From positions 3,906,001 through 3,970,000 of the forward strand of contig JBHGNT010000009.1 of NCBI GenBank assembly GCA_043228905.1: a stretch of DNA of 64,000 bases, given 5' to 3'. Below the pieces are notes generated by a model that did no database searches, was not told the origin of the DNA, and saw nothing but the letters and a program-made list of their open reading frames with translations. A program made the position numbers and the translations under genes. Shown here piece after piece: positions 37,080-59,400 of this stretch. How positions within the stretch are numbered: the first letter of the stretch is position 1; each line of letters starts with the position of its first letter. This DNA is from Azolla caroliniana. Lineage: Eukaryota > Polypodiophyta.

Positions 37080-37800
37080 TTTTGTATCATTGTTCCGTTG
37101 AGTCTCTTTGATGGCTATCATGTAAGGCTGAAGAAGAATGGAAAATACGTAACTTAGATCATGGATGCTAGCAGATCTTAAAACGTAGTTGGCATTCTAA
37201 ATTGCCACTTGTAACAAAGGTCCACATTTGGAGAGTTCTGATTGGGGGGTTTGCCTTTGGGATTAGCTCTAAAACGATGTGGACTAGGAATGGGCAATTG
37301 CTTCTTTTCCACTATTCAAATGGAAGATAATATTCATCATTTCATACAATGTTCGATTGCTTGTCAGATTTCGAGTTACATTTCTCAAATTGGCAAGTTT
37401 TATCACAATGTTATTTGACGTATAGACAATGGGTGTTTGTACAATTCACACAGGTTGACCCAAAGTTAGAGATGGGGATTGTTTTCCTATTTTTAAGCTA
37501 TTGGGGATTACGTCATAATTGGGATGTGCGCAATGCTTTTGTATTTGATGGTAGCCTGTAGGCATGGAGTGAAAGCATATCTACAAAAGTTGAAGGGAGT
37601 ACTAATGTGGCAATTTCTTGATTGGAGCAATTGGGAATTCTTTTCTTGGTGGAGTGTTTCTCTTCCCTATTAGCAATTCAACATGTTCCACTACCCATGT
37701 ATTTAGTGGGTGACCATACTCCAATTTGCACCTATTGTAAGGAGTGTTTTTCACGCACATTTATTAATATAATTGGGTTTTTTCACCAAAAATAAAAAAG
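37080..37800 (+). mobile_element. 5'-truncated LINE (non-LTR retrotransposon) remnant, 3' end
   Basis: Translated pieces in shifting frames match the end of plant LINE-1 second reading frames. WHSKLPLVTKVHIWRVLIGG, starting at 37190, followed by MEDNIHHFIQCSIACQI resembles the reverse-transcriptase-associated zinc-binding region. SYWGLRHNWDVRNAFVFDG at about 37490-37550 resembles the later RNH-like stretch. Stops and frameshifts make it dead. It ends with ATTGGGTTTTTTCACCAAAA and an A-rich tail near 37788-37800, the usual LINE end. Call rests on motif memory; the 5' limit is approximate. Confidence 0.6.
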
Positions 37801-39046
37801 AGAGAGTAAAGAGAAAAGAAGTGTTGTGTCCACTTTGCCCATTCTTATCAATATATTTTCATCAAGATCATACGATCAATCGATTCATCATCATAACCAT
37901 TACAATGCATAAATGTGTCATCAACTGGTGAAAGCAAATTGTGAATAGATTGTTGGAGTGAGTTTTCTAAGGTGGTTGGAGTTTGTATGGTGTGCATATT
38001 AGCTTGTAAGGAATGCGAAATGGAGATCAAGGTTCAAATCTTGTAGATAACACGTGCCTTAGAAGTTCAAATCATACAATTTCTTATAAAAACTCACGAT
38101 GCCACAATTGTACATAATTCATCAATGCCAAGTGTGTTAGGATTTTCTAAACTTTAGTGCTTGAACTTTTGAAATGAGAAAAGAAATACGTATTAGTTTT
38201 ATATTACAATATTTATGGTCTTTAAATACATAGTCACAAAAAGATAGGACAACAATATATAAAGATAGAACTTATGCACAAAGAGAACGTCTTGCAATTT
38301 TTCTTCTCTAACAATATCCATGTTGTGGGAAACGAGTAAAGACAACAACTTCTCACTTATCAATAACCAAGGATGTAAATAGATTCAAAGCTCTTTTTAT
38401 ATGTAAGTACGTGAAAACAAAACGTATATAGACGTATACCCAATAAAAATGCAAATGAACATGCATTGCCTTTGAGTAAGTACACAAGCGAGAATGCATG
38501 GGAAAAAATGCTACTAAGTGATTGGCTATAAACTTCAGAGATGAAATTGATGGTGGTTATGAAAGTGAATTGGAGTAAGGTAGTTAAGTGCCATTACATT
38601 GAAAACATAAGTTTGAACTTCACTACAACATTAAAGGATGACACACTGACAAGTTTGTTGAGTAAATGTTTGTCTACTAGCAAAAGCAAACCATTTATTT
38701 TCACTCTATTCACAATCACTAATATTTAAAACAAAAAAGCAGAAACACATTTTTATCCCTTCCACCCACAAACATGATTTTAATATCCCTTGAAAAAAAG
38801 GTCATTACGTATGTGATTGTACAATTCCAATTTGTTGAATTTTGAAAGTGTTTCAAACTTGCTATGTTGCACTCAATGTGCATTTGGCTTTCAATGTTTG
38901 AAAGGAATAGTAATATTTTGTAGTATGGGCTTGTCAAACGTTTTATATCGTCAAAAAATTAACTCTATAAGAACAAGGGGAATTATAGGTAGGTGTTGCT
39001 AAATACTCTTCAAAAACTTTCCGATGATTCCCCAATCTTTGTAGCT
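37801..39046. other. Spacer before the 3' end of the subtilase gene
   Basis: AT-rich DNA with no recognisable gene; the right end (about 38900-39046) is probably the subtilase 3' UTR, read on the - strand. Confidence 0.4.
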
Positions 39047-48099
<9,053 letters not shown>

Positions 48100-48140
48100 G
48101 GAAGCTTCAGAGGAAACAGAGAGAGACAGAGGAACAGAGT

Positions 48141-48192
48141 AATCAAGAATGCTCTATCCCTCTCTCCTCTCTCTCTCTCTCTAAATATATAC
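48141..48192 (-). promoter_or_regulatory. Probable core promoter of the subtilase gene
   Basis: On the - strand a TATATATTT stretch (48191-48183) is followed by a GA-rich run and then, about 40-80 bases on, the start codon at 48099. The spacing suits a TATA box and a GA-rich initiator region. Inferred from sequence only. Confidence 0.35.
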
Positions 48193-48560
48193 ATAGTAGT
48201 ATAGTAGATATATATATATGTATATATGTAACATATACATATGTATAATAATATATGTGCATATACATACATATATATACATAAATGTATATAATATATA
48301 TACGTATCTATATGCATATGTATGTATCTATGTATCTATGTATGTATATGTGTGTGTGTCTCTATGTGTTTATGTATGTATGTATGTATGTATGTATGTA
48401 TGTATTTATGTATTTATGTATCTATGTATGTATATGTGTGTGTGTCTCTATGTGTTTATGTATGTATGTATGTATGTATGTATGTATGTATGTATGTATG
48501 TATGTATGTATGTATGTATGTATGTATGTATGCTATGTATGTATGTATATTGCAGAGACA
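48193..48560. repeat. TATA/TATG microsatellite field upstream of the subtilase gene
   Basis: Nearly 370 bp of TATA, TATG and GTGT steps. A segment reading CTATGTATGTATATGTGTGT, followed by CTCTATGTGTTTATG, occurs twice, near 48336 and 48422, so the field also grew by segmental duplication. Long Met/Tyr/Val/Cys open frames here are artefacts. Confidence 0.9.
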
Positions 48561-48765
48561 GATAGTGTATATGTGTATACAATAACCAAAAAAAAAGAGG
48601 AATAAGTGAGTGAAGTGGGAGTGAAATTCTTCAAAGTGGGAGCTTTGGCACTAACGGAAACCAATTGCTTGGCATCTCAAGGGTCTTTACACACACGCAC
48701 ATGCACACACACACATTTATAGACATATATATATGTACTATGTACATAGTATATGTATATGTACC

Positions 48766-48796
<31 letters not shown>

Positions 48797-49085
48797 GATA
48801 GATAGGATCCCCCCCCCCATCCCAGGTTTCCTGGGGAGAGATGGGACTTGACAACCCCGACACCAACCCCTTATCGTGCCCTCCCTTCTATAGGCGAAAA
48901 CCTTTCTTTCCATACTATGAAAGAGCGACTCCGGGTGTCATTCCTCCCCGCATCAAATAGTGGAGAGTGTGCTACTTCGAGATCCTCCTTCCTGCCTGCT
49001 CACACCACGATGGGAAACACGACCAATCGCTCTCTTTGTTCCACAAAAACGAAAACCCCACTATGTCGAGCTTTTGCTTGATGTA
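48797..49085. other. GC-richer island of unknown origin
   Basis: About 290 bp that stand out from the AT-rich surroundings, starting with a run of C at 48809-48818 and containing blocks such as AGAGCGACTCCGGGTGTCAT and CACACCACGATGGGAAACAC. Two short open frames cross it, neither with a recognisable domain. An organelle-DNA insertion or an old mobile-element fragment are both possible. Confidence 0.4.
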
Positions 49086-49420
49086 AGGATCTTCCTTATG
49101 ACATTAACAGGAAAAAAAAACACTTCTTTGTATAGTTGAGGTCATTGGTCTCTATTGCAAACCCCTCGGGTTTGGATTCTCAAACATGTACACACACACT
49201 CTCTCTCTCTCTCTCTTGAGTCAATGGCTTCTGATATTAGACATTCATCGACACATTAGGCCTCCTTGTGGTTAGTACCTAGTCTTTCAATGCACGCACA
49301 CCCGAGGTGTTTATACCCCAACATTCACATTTACTTCATTGTTCAACTATGTCTCAAGTCTAGTTTTCTTAGACATTAGGCTCTAGACCTTGAAAGCATA
49401 ATTTATAAAGAGAACCCACA

Positions 49421-49537
49421 TAAATGTACACATTCATAACATGAGAGAATTTGAAATATAAAGGGAAGCCACAACCCCACTTAAATGTACACATTCATAA
49501 CATGAGAGAATTTGAAATATAAAGGGAAGCCACACCA
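49421..49537. repeat. 61-bp tandem duplication
   Basis: TAAATGTACACATTCATAAC and the following ~35 bases occur at 49421 and again at 49482, virtually identical over more than 50 bp. The lack of divergence suggests a young duplication. Confidence 0.9.
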
Positions 49538-50589
49538 ACATGCATGGAAGGTTCTCAAACAGGATTTCTCAAATTGTCCTAAAGTGGTAAAAGAGTACCA
49601 TGAGTATAAGTAGAAGCATCAAACAATTTCATCCACCCTTCCACTAACTCATCGTTGAGTAGTGGCACTATTTCTTGATGGCAACCACCCAAAAATAGTG
49701 CATTAACCGATACTGACAAAGCTTGCCCAAACACGTTATCGGGGGTGAAGTTGTCACAATGGTCAACAGTCAATCTATCATTCGTGGCCAACCTTTTGGA
49801 ATTTTCTTGGTTGTCATAAATTCATATAGTTAATTACAAATTGACACTTTTAGCTAACGACAATCTTCACGTCTAGCCCCATCACTTTATCTTAACGATT
49901 AGCGGTGATACCTATCAACATGTGGTGCAATGGTGTATATCTTAAAATGGCAACTATGGTCTTCTAAGGGTTTTAAAGGTAATGTCAAATATGTTTGTGT
50001 TAAGGTGCATATGAAAATGCACAACATCACCCTTCCAACATAAACACAACACCAAAGTTCATTCACCATGTCAATATCCATCACATATAGAATACATTAT
50101 CAAATTGGTGGAATCAAGAAGGTGATGGGTAACAATCTCATTATAGCAATACCTTGCCCCATAAAAGTTGTCTAGGACAACACTCAACATTGCAAGCATG
50201 AGAAGTAAATTACAATGACCAAAACATTCACCATCTTATGTACTAGAATTTTTATTTTAGAGGTGAGATATACCCATAAAAAAATATGAAGTTGTCTATG
50301 GCACCAAGTTCCTTGCCATGACTACAAGACTTTACAAAACAATTTGGGGTTAATATGGGTTCATTTCACTTAAAGGATTCGTAGAGGTGTTGCTAGTTTG
50401 CAAGGGCAATAACATCGTCAATAGTAGTCTTTAAAGAACAAATTGGAGGACAGTAGATTTAACACAATTCAAGAAGCCAATTTGGGTACCTATTGCATAC
50501 TCATGTACCTGTACCAGATGGATAGCCGCAACGTTATTGCCTTTCCAAGACTAACATGATATCTTTTGCAAAATTGTATTCCATTATTT

Positions 50590-50591
<2 letters not shown>

Positions 50592-50669
<78 letters not shown>
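50592..50669. repeat. Compound microsatellite (GA)n(GT)n
   Basis: GA run at about 50592-50635 followed directly by a GT run to about 50669 and an alternating GCGCACGCGC tail. Confidence 0.92.
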
Positions 50670-50672
<3 letters not shown>

Positions 50673-53600
50673 ACGCGCCCGTGCATGCCACTAATTTGAC
50701 CATTTATTTAGTTCTCATGCACTCATGATCAAATCACCAACGTAGTTTATTATGCTTGGACTCTAGATTAGTGTAAACAGTTCTCTGTTATTGTGCATCA
50801 TGAACTTTGCATATTACACACTATTCAACACTTGTTGGTTGCAATATTGAAGGTGTGCACTATGGCCTTTCTTACACAGACAATTGTTTAGCCCGGAGAA
50901 GTCACCCTCATTTACGAATGAGCTAATGTTAATGTGTGTTCCTATGTTGCTTGGTTAGGTCCCTCCAATGCATACATTGAAAGGTACTTTCTTCCAATAT
51001 TCTTTCTAGCAGCCATGTTTCAAAGTGTATCATTTCATTAAGGGTTTATTATGTGTAATCAATTGCACTTACCATTGCAAAACATTAAGTTTGAGTAATT
51101 ATAAATACTTACTCAATTGTGCCACAAATGTACACATTAATGAGCATGTAATTCTTGCTTCAACAATGGAATTTGAGGTCTTGATTCGACTTTGCAACCA
51201 TAACATCTCATAAGGTTCCTTACGGCTTTAGTGACATGTGAAAAATGACATGATATTACGCATTCATTATTGCTCTATGAGCTTATAGTAAACCAGGCAT
51301 ATGCCTTATTGACTATTTCCTTCAATTTTTGAAGAGAAAAAATTGGTTGGGTGACTATGCAAGGCAACATAGATTTGATAATGCAAAGCCAACCTAGAGG
51401 ATCTTGTTGATCACAAAAAAAACATGGGTGAGAGCAACATTGCTTATGAATGAGGAAACCCATTATAATAATGATGGTGTGAGCATAGTGCATAGTGCAA
51501 TTATTTAGGCCACTAATAGTACTGAGCACAATGGCTACTAGTGTTCCACATAGGCACATTGCTTTAGCTCAAGAAAGATTAATGTATACTCTTTATTGGA
51601 AAAGTTTGCATGATCAATTGTGTTAATCCCAACAACTAACAAGTTTAGTTAGCTCTATAAAGACATGATATAATAGAACTTCAACCCAATATCTCCTTCG
51701 TGCAAAGCATCTTATTTGTACTCTCAAAAATATTAATGTTTTGTAAGAATCAACAAATTGTCTCATTGGTTGGTAAACATTTTACACAAGGTTTGGACAA
51801 CAATTCAAATATAAATATGCTGAAGTAACTAAGGATAAAAAGCACTCAAAGTGCAACATTTTCTATTTATCTTGGATCACAAGAATAACTTCTTTTCTTG
51901 AAGTTGAAGTACATCATAGAAAAAGCTAAAGAGAGTCCAACGTTATGGAGCACGACGTCTTTAGGAGACAACTAACTGTCTACATGACATTCTCAATTGG
52001 ACAAGGGGTATAAAGAATGTGGACTCCGAGGAATGTGAACAAAGAAGTAGCCTTTGGACCCGCAAGGTCTTCAATGAAAAGCTAGGCAAGTAGAAGTTTC
52101 GAATTCGTTTACTTAACAATGAATGTTAGAAGTGAAGTCAAATTATTTCCCAAACCTTTGAAGGATGGGGAATATGAGTGCTCTCACTAACGTTGTTTGA
52201 GTTGTACTCTATCCATGAGTACGTGGTATACTTTTTGCTCTCATGCATTTCTTGATCTTGGAAATTTTCTCCTAGATCACATTTGTGCTTTGCATTTACG
52301 AAAATATTGACACAATTGTCTGAAAGTGTCACCATTCAGATTTCACTCACAATGTTGATGTATTATTGGGTGTTTAATGTCAAACTACTAGAAATATGAC
52401 GATAACATTTTCTACATGAAACCTTACACATTGGTATTATTAGCCCTTGGACTCCTATCCATGCAGAGCATTTTAGTCAATGTAACATCACATTCATGCT
52501 AAAAACATATTGTAACACACTAAAATGTAATGTCTTCACTCCTCAATAGTGGCATACGATTTCAAACATAACATATTCGTTCATCACTAAACATTGAATG
52601 TCATTTTATATTTTAGGTTTCTTTTAATTGCATAATCTGGTCCAAGGATAACATTTTGAAAGGATAGCATGTACAAAAACCGCAACGCCATAAATGTCAT
52701 TATTTGCATGTAGGGAGATGATCAAAGCTCATCGATCTGGAAGGAGAATAAATGTTTTCGTTAGGGAACAAGAAATTAGAGCATTTAAAGGGCATTTTTT
52801 ACTAGCATCAATATTATTTTCCATTGATAATACAATCAAAGAAGTGTTGTGTAAAGTTGAGATTATATCAAGGTTAGATGTATACAACGTTTATATACTA
52901 TTGAGTTGAGTTGCACACTTTTGCATTGACTAAATGAATGGCAATAGACTGTCCATTTGAAATGATATTATAAATGTATACATAGTTGTCCAAATAATTA
53001 TAACTCGTTTCTCAATTGTTGCAAACTAGAACTCTATATGTATATTATTACAATCTAAAACATTAAACCACATCAATGTCATCAATAATATGATAGCGCA
53101 CACATAAATGGAAGTGGAAAATATGATGGATGTTAAAGCTCCATTTTCATTCAACTTGTTATTGTATGATTGGTAAAATTTATATGGAGTAGTATTTGAA
53201 TTTGCTACATGTATGTACAGCTCTATGAAATCCGTGGTTCTAGTCCAAATCCTAAAGGCTAAACACATCAGATCAATGGATTGTTTATAAGATAAAAGTT
53301 ATTAATGATTGTGGTATAACAAGAAAACTTCATTGCAAATGAGGCTCTCGCTTGGCCACTCATTATTGATTACAAAACAAGTCCATATAGGGAATCACTT
53401 ATGGCACACATGAGTATGAAGGCAACATGACCTACGTGTGAAATATGTAAATGGGACAAAAAACTCTTCATTGGACCAATCAATGTTTGTGTGGTACACT
53501 AGTTTTGCTTATTTTTCTCTACATGAATACAAACTTTTAGCATTTTGGTGACAATCTAATGTTGTGTTCTAGTAATAATCCTATCTTTGTGAAGTCAAGA

Positions 53601-56600
53601 AAGCAAAGTAAATTGTATACTCTCATTGCAAAACCAATCAAGGCCTTATCTCATGCATATGGCTTTAGAGGGCACAAAAAGCCTGTAGAGATTGCAACTA
53701 TATATTTCAAAGTGCGCGAAGCAATCTAGCTTTACATCTACTCTAGAACCTATAGTAGTTTTGGTTCAACATTTGTTGAACGGAGATAAATGGTTTGTAT
53801 TCATACATTCAAAATCTTACAAGAACCAATGCATTCATATACACATTTGTGCATATTTTAATAAGACCACAAACCCTAACCCAAAAACACTTCATTAAAC
53901 CGAAGCAATATCAAAGAGAGAAAATCTACACAACATTTTCAGACTTCAGCACATTCAAGACAATTTATGTATCTAATAAAACAATTATCTTCATGTGAAT
54001 GTATTCTATGGTTTACTCAATGCACAATGTGCACCTAGATTTGCTAGCCAACTTGATCTTTTTGTATATGCTCACATATTTTATATCGAGACTGTAACCC
54101 TCTCTCGCTCTCATATATTTTTGTCCTTCCGATACACTAATAGTTGTTGAGTGATAAGGGGATGTCGTAACAACCGTATTCCACCTTTCCGAGTTAAATT
54201 TTGTTAAATTGTACTATTTAAAGCTAAACGACGTACCAATTAAACAAGTCACATGTATCTTTAATGTATTCCAATAGATTTGCAAAAAGAGCAAAGTTGC
54301 AAAAATTGATTGTTTTTTTTCCCTTTCAAAATAGGCATGGGGTATTAATTTATGTAGATTATACAATCAAACGTGGATTGCCATCAAAATTTTCAATTGA
54401 TCTATGATCATATAGGTAATCGTGTCCTAGTTATTTGGGTATTTATGTATATTTGTGAAAGTTGTCATAAAAGAAGGAATGGCATCCTAAAGTGGCTATG
54501 TATCACGATTCATTACCAACAATATCTTAAAAAGTTAAAACCTTATTCTTATCTTGTATGTGTTTCAACTCTCGCTCGTTTAACTCTTTACACTCTTTGA
54601 AGGTAATTAATCTCGTTACTTTCTATTCAACAAAGTTGTCACCTAAAATGTCCTAGACGTTTGGCGCCATTATTATTGCTTAATAAGTATTACTCCTACC
54701 TAAAAAGCCTAGCATCTTTCAAATTTGTTACAAACTACATGCTAACTACAACCAAGTTGGCTATGTTAAACCCACGTAACTTGTTTGCTAATGAATTGAA
54801 TTGATGGTCACAAATACGATGATGAAACACATTTGTAATTATATATTGGATTGGATTTGCTATTCTATTCTCTTTTTGTATATGATATACTCTTAGTCTT
54901 GAACTTGGCATTTAAATCCATTGATTACAATGGTCATAAAATTTGCCTATCATACAAATTATGATAACATAATTAAATTATATGAATTCGCCCATAATAC
55001 AAGTGAATGCATAATACATACATTGTGTCTAATGTTGGTTAGCAATTGAATATTACATAACAGTACAATAAGTAGTTTAGGTCTTTAGACGTACGATGAA
55101 AACAAATGGTGCAAATGTGTGTACATGTCCACTGTGAAGAGTCAAATTTCCAATAAGGTTTGTGGACTCTAATCAACATCTTTGTTCTGAGGAGACATTA
55201 TTTATTTATAGCCTTGACTATTGTTAGATCTATCTTACGCTCATCATGACTTGATGTTGACTGATGAGACCTTGGTGATGTTAACTCTTGGGGTTCAATA
55301 CACGTGACCACTAATAGTATAATGTTATAAAAAAGACCATTTAGTAGATAAAATTGTCTAGATCTTAGTTAATGTTCAATACAACAAGTTCCCTAAATGA
55401 CCAAGTATATGTTATAAGTAAGTCGTTACATAAATGGAGCCAAGTATTAAATCGACATGCATGTGCTCCACTTGAGTGGCTCTAGAATATTCCATGATAA
55501 GTGAAGGTTGACTTGTACGAAAAGAGGCAAACCCCAATATTATGACAATATATCATGCATATCTAGAGCCAGCGAATATCATACAACCCATGACAATAAA
55601 AATTTTTAGCATAAGCCTAGAAGTTTAGGGCTAGGTCGGCGGAGTAGATAACCCTTTGGGATTGTCCAAAATCAAGTGTGGAAAGAGTGTTGCCGGAGAG
55701 AATGGTGTATGGGACTTTGGAACCAAGATATATAGGAGGTTGATTGTTGCACCGTGCATAAGAGATGATGTGTGTCTGGCCATTTGTGTGAGTGCAAATG
55801 TGTGAGACGGGTATTTCACTCTAAGGAGCCTCTAGTCACAAAGTTTTTTATTTTTATTTTTATTTATTTTAATTTTAAAGAAGGCTCACCTTGGTATTAA
55901 TGGAAAGATGCCGAAGGGCTACAACGAATTCATACAATATATTACAACCCTCATATCCACATCAACCAATATGTCAAGTATCAAAAGCCCTCACGTAGGG
56001 TTGTTTCAAGATAGGGGGGGAAGCCATATTGGTGGAGCATATCTCCACTTTCTTCTTTCTCCAAAAGAGGTGAAGAGGGGAAATTGTTGTTGTTTACGAA
56101 TCACAACCTCAGGCTCACCAGCTATTGCATCATATTGACCTCTTAAAGTGTGTAAGAGCATTAACCATATCTCTAGTCACAAAGTTTTATATAGATAGAT
56201 ATTGTTTTATGGGACAAAGAGTGTGAGAATTGGAGGCAATCTGCTTTGCTTTGCTTGTTAAGCATGGACAACCATAGAACTTGCTCAATGACATTTTCTT
56301 ACTTGATGGTGATGTTGAACTAGAGGTACATGGTTTGAATCCTAATAGTGCCACACAAGGCTTCCCTCTATCATCATCATAACATTCATTGCAATATTGA
56401 AAATACAAAAACTAAGTTTAACTAACAAAACCATGAGATTTCGCAATTTGTAGTATGTTCCTGGAGTACACATATGTCCCTTGAATTTTGTCGCATCTTT
56501 TATCCATGTATTCAAGAACCAACTTGAGAATTATTTTGTGCTTTCTTTTCCATATTCAATGCTACAATACATCAATATTACATACAACTTGAATAGTTGA

Positions 56601-57808
56601 CTAACATTGGGTCCTTGAATAATTGTAGTTATATACCCCTTATACCCAAATTGTATTTTATTATAGGTGTGTGTATGTATGGATTTTTCATGCCCAACAA
56701 CATACATAATTACCATGATCTTGAAACATTGCATGTTTTGAAGTGATTGAAATGTCCACAAAAATAGTGTAAGAGGTATTTCTTCGATTTCAGAGTCCTC
56801 AAAAGCTTCCTACATGTTGTGGAACCTCCATCCTACACGATGCAACAATCATGCATTTCTCTTGGGTTCTCAACTTTGGGAATTCACTAGAAATTATGGA
56901 GTAGAAAAGTGAGGCCTAGACAAAACCAATGGTGATTTTTTTCCCCAAAACGAAGCTACTTTCCCATTAGTTAGGAGAGATACAAAACCAATGGTGTTAA
57001 CCATATACATAGCATACACATCCAAAAGAACTCAAAACTTTTCCTAAATCTCATAAGTTTGGCTTATCAAAAGAGCATCCACCAAATCATTATTGCCTAT
57101 ATCTTTAAGAAAATTATCATATTGTCATTACCTTTGCATTCATGATTAGCCTTTGAAGTATATTATGTATCATGGATACTCATAAAGTAAGTTGATACTA
57201 GGAATATGCTTGAGCATATTTCCATGAAATGAGAATAAATGAATAACTTTCTACTTTATAAGTAGAAAAATGCTATCACAACTCTAACTTTCATCTTAGT
57301 GGTTCGTGATGGTGAATATCCCATGCAATATAGTTGTCTTCTTAGCAAATGTATAATTTCTAACACATAGAAAACCAATATTTACACAAGTATCATACAA
57401 GGGAGCGACAAGTGTACATGAATGTGATAGAAGAACTGTGTGCCACTAACGATGATTGTTAAAAGTGGCAAGTCCATAGTGGGCAACAAAGTCATTAGTG
57501 TGACAAGGAAATTTGTTTATAAATTGGAGGAATATATGCATGAGGAAAACTAAAGGTATACACACGAAGATTAAAAGATTATGTGTTCAAACCCTATTTT
57601 GTCAAAGTCACAATTTGGCGAGTTTTTAATTCATGTGTACGAGTTTATTTAAAGTATGGCTTGCGCCTTAGGTATAACCCCGATACACAAATGAAAAAAG
57701 AGAGTAAAAATGATTGTAATAATGGGGAGAAGGTAAAAAACAAAGTGCTACATTGTACAATGTGATGAAGAATATGGTCTGGCTTAAGAAACAATAGTGA
57801 TCAATCAA

Positions 57809-57830
57809 TGTGTGTGTGTGTGCGCGCGCG
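57809..57830. repeat. Alternating (TG)n(CG)n tract
   Basis: A short, strictly alternating purine-pyrimidine run, TG steps passing into CG steps. Such runs favour left-handed (Z) DNA under negative supercoiling. Confidence 0.8.
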
Positions 57831-59044
57831 TAAACATTATTATTATTTGAATTCAAGTAGACTTGTTGTGATTGATCGCAAAATCAAGTAGCAACAACAC
57901 CATAATGTTGTGAAACTACATAATAGATGGAAGTGAGCAAAATGTTATGATATGAAATGGAGCACTCAATAATTTTGAGAGAGAAACCAATATTTATCTA
58001 TTCATTCTTAACACTACACATGTGTAAGTGTTGGTATCAATAATATCTTCCATATGTAATATTGCTAATTGTGTATATTACAAAACCCCACTATCTTGCT
58101 TGATTTATCTCCAAACTCTCGTCTAACATATAATTTATGTTTAAGGTTGCGTTGGTTATATGAACCTTTAATTTGTTGTAAATCTTGACCCACTTATCTA
58201 GATTTTGCTAATCTAGTGATTCCATTACCTTCGCAACCCTAGGCATATCTTAAAGGTTTACACCCTACTTTGGATAGTTCTCTAATCATTAATATTGTGG
58301 AGCTATATTTGTGTTTTAATGTTTGATTTCCAATGTGTTGCAATAAATATATTTTTGTAATTTTGACAATGAAATCAATGAATATCACGTGACTCGAGTT
58401 GGCCTACCAATATCGATTGGAGATTTGGCCAACCAATAAAGAGGTCAATGACATATACAATAATTTTGAGGGTTGTGGCTAGTAGGCTAAAATAAATACA
58501 TATGGCTAAGAGCTATATAGTGCATGGTTATTGGGCATGACACTCCCTCTCCCTATAAGGGGAATCATATTCCTAATGAAACCCATGCTAGCTTCCTTTT
58601 CAATGCCTTCATTACATTAGGTGTCAATTGTAGCCATTATTTTGTCTGATCAAGATTTCAACTAGCAAAGCATCATTGTTCGACAAGACAAGGGTAACAC
58701 CATTTTCTTTTGGTATTCTCTAGTGCATGGTTGAAGATCAACAAATCTCATTGAGCTATTTAACTAAATAGGGACGTGAATGGGTCATTTAAGTAATGCA
58801 CAATTTGAACGGGCATAGCCTCCTTTTGCGTAAAGAAATTGTAGCTTAATATATATAGCGTAGATATGTTGTAGCAAAAAGAGTTGGGAATTATAAGAAA
58901 TTGTGGAAGCAAGTAGATAGTATGAAATAACATCTTTACAAGCAACACGTCTTTTCGTTTCCTTTTGTCTTTGCTTTTCTATCATGTGATTTTCATTTGT
59001 GTTTTTACTCAATTCCTATCCTAAATTGACAACCTTAGCCACTA

Positions 59045-59400
59045 GTGGGTATTTTGAGATTATGTAGAATTGAGTTATCAAAATTCGATCAAATCTTTTG
59101 GATTCTATGGAAACAACGATGTAGACATGTCTTTTCCAACCAAACCGTGCATCCAACAATGTTAATGCAAGAGACATGGAGTGAGGTTATAGCTACTCTA
59201 AAGAGCCAATACGATGGCCTCACGGGCGGATCTGATGGAGTTGAAAGACTGTTCTAACCTTCATCCAACAATGGCCGTCGTCCTCTCCCTTTCTTGAGTC
59301 AGTGGGCATCCACATAAGATAGAACTATCGCATCCCTATAGGGATTAGTATATAACAATCTCATATGTAAAATTTTATAACTAATGGAAGGAGTTTTTTT
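59045..59400 (+). mobile_element. Possible second LINE 3' remnant
   Basis: The + strand encodes FDQIFWILWKQRCRHVFSNQ, followed by a helical stretch with ETWSEVIATLKSQYD, and a stop at 59257. This resembles the last part of plant LINE polyproteins (the W..W..R...F pattern). The downstream part up to about 59400 would be the 3' UTR. There is no clear A tail, so the call is weak. Confidence 0.35.

Larger units (their letters stand above)
49538..59044. other. Long gene-free region
   Basis: About 9.5 kb of AT-rich DNA. All open frames are short and lack recognisable domains; I saw no RNA gene. Probably decayed mobile-element and spacer DNA, but I cannot name the sources. Two microsatellites are listed separately. 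Confidence 0.45.

Noticed and set aside
48218-48605. Met/Tyr/Val/Cys-rich frames upstream of the subtilase
   Set aside because: Products of the TATG microsatellite; no codon structure.
49579-49791. 70-codon - strand frame with mixed composition
   Set aside because: It looks protein-like, but I recognise no family and it lacks gene context; left as part of the gene-free region.
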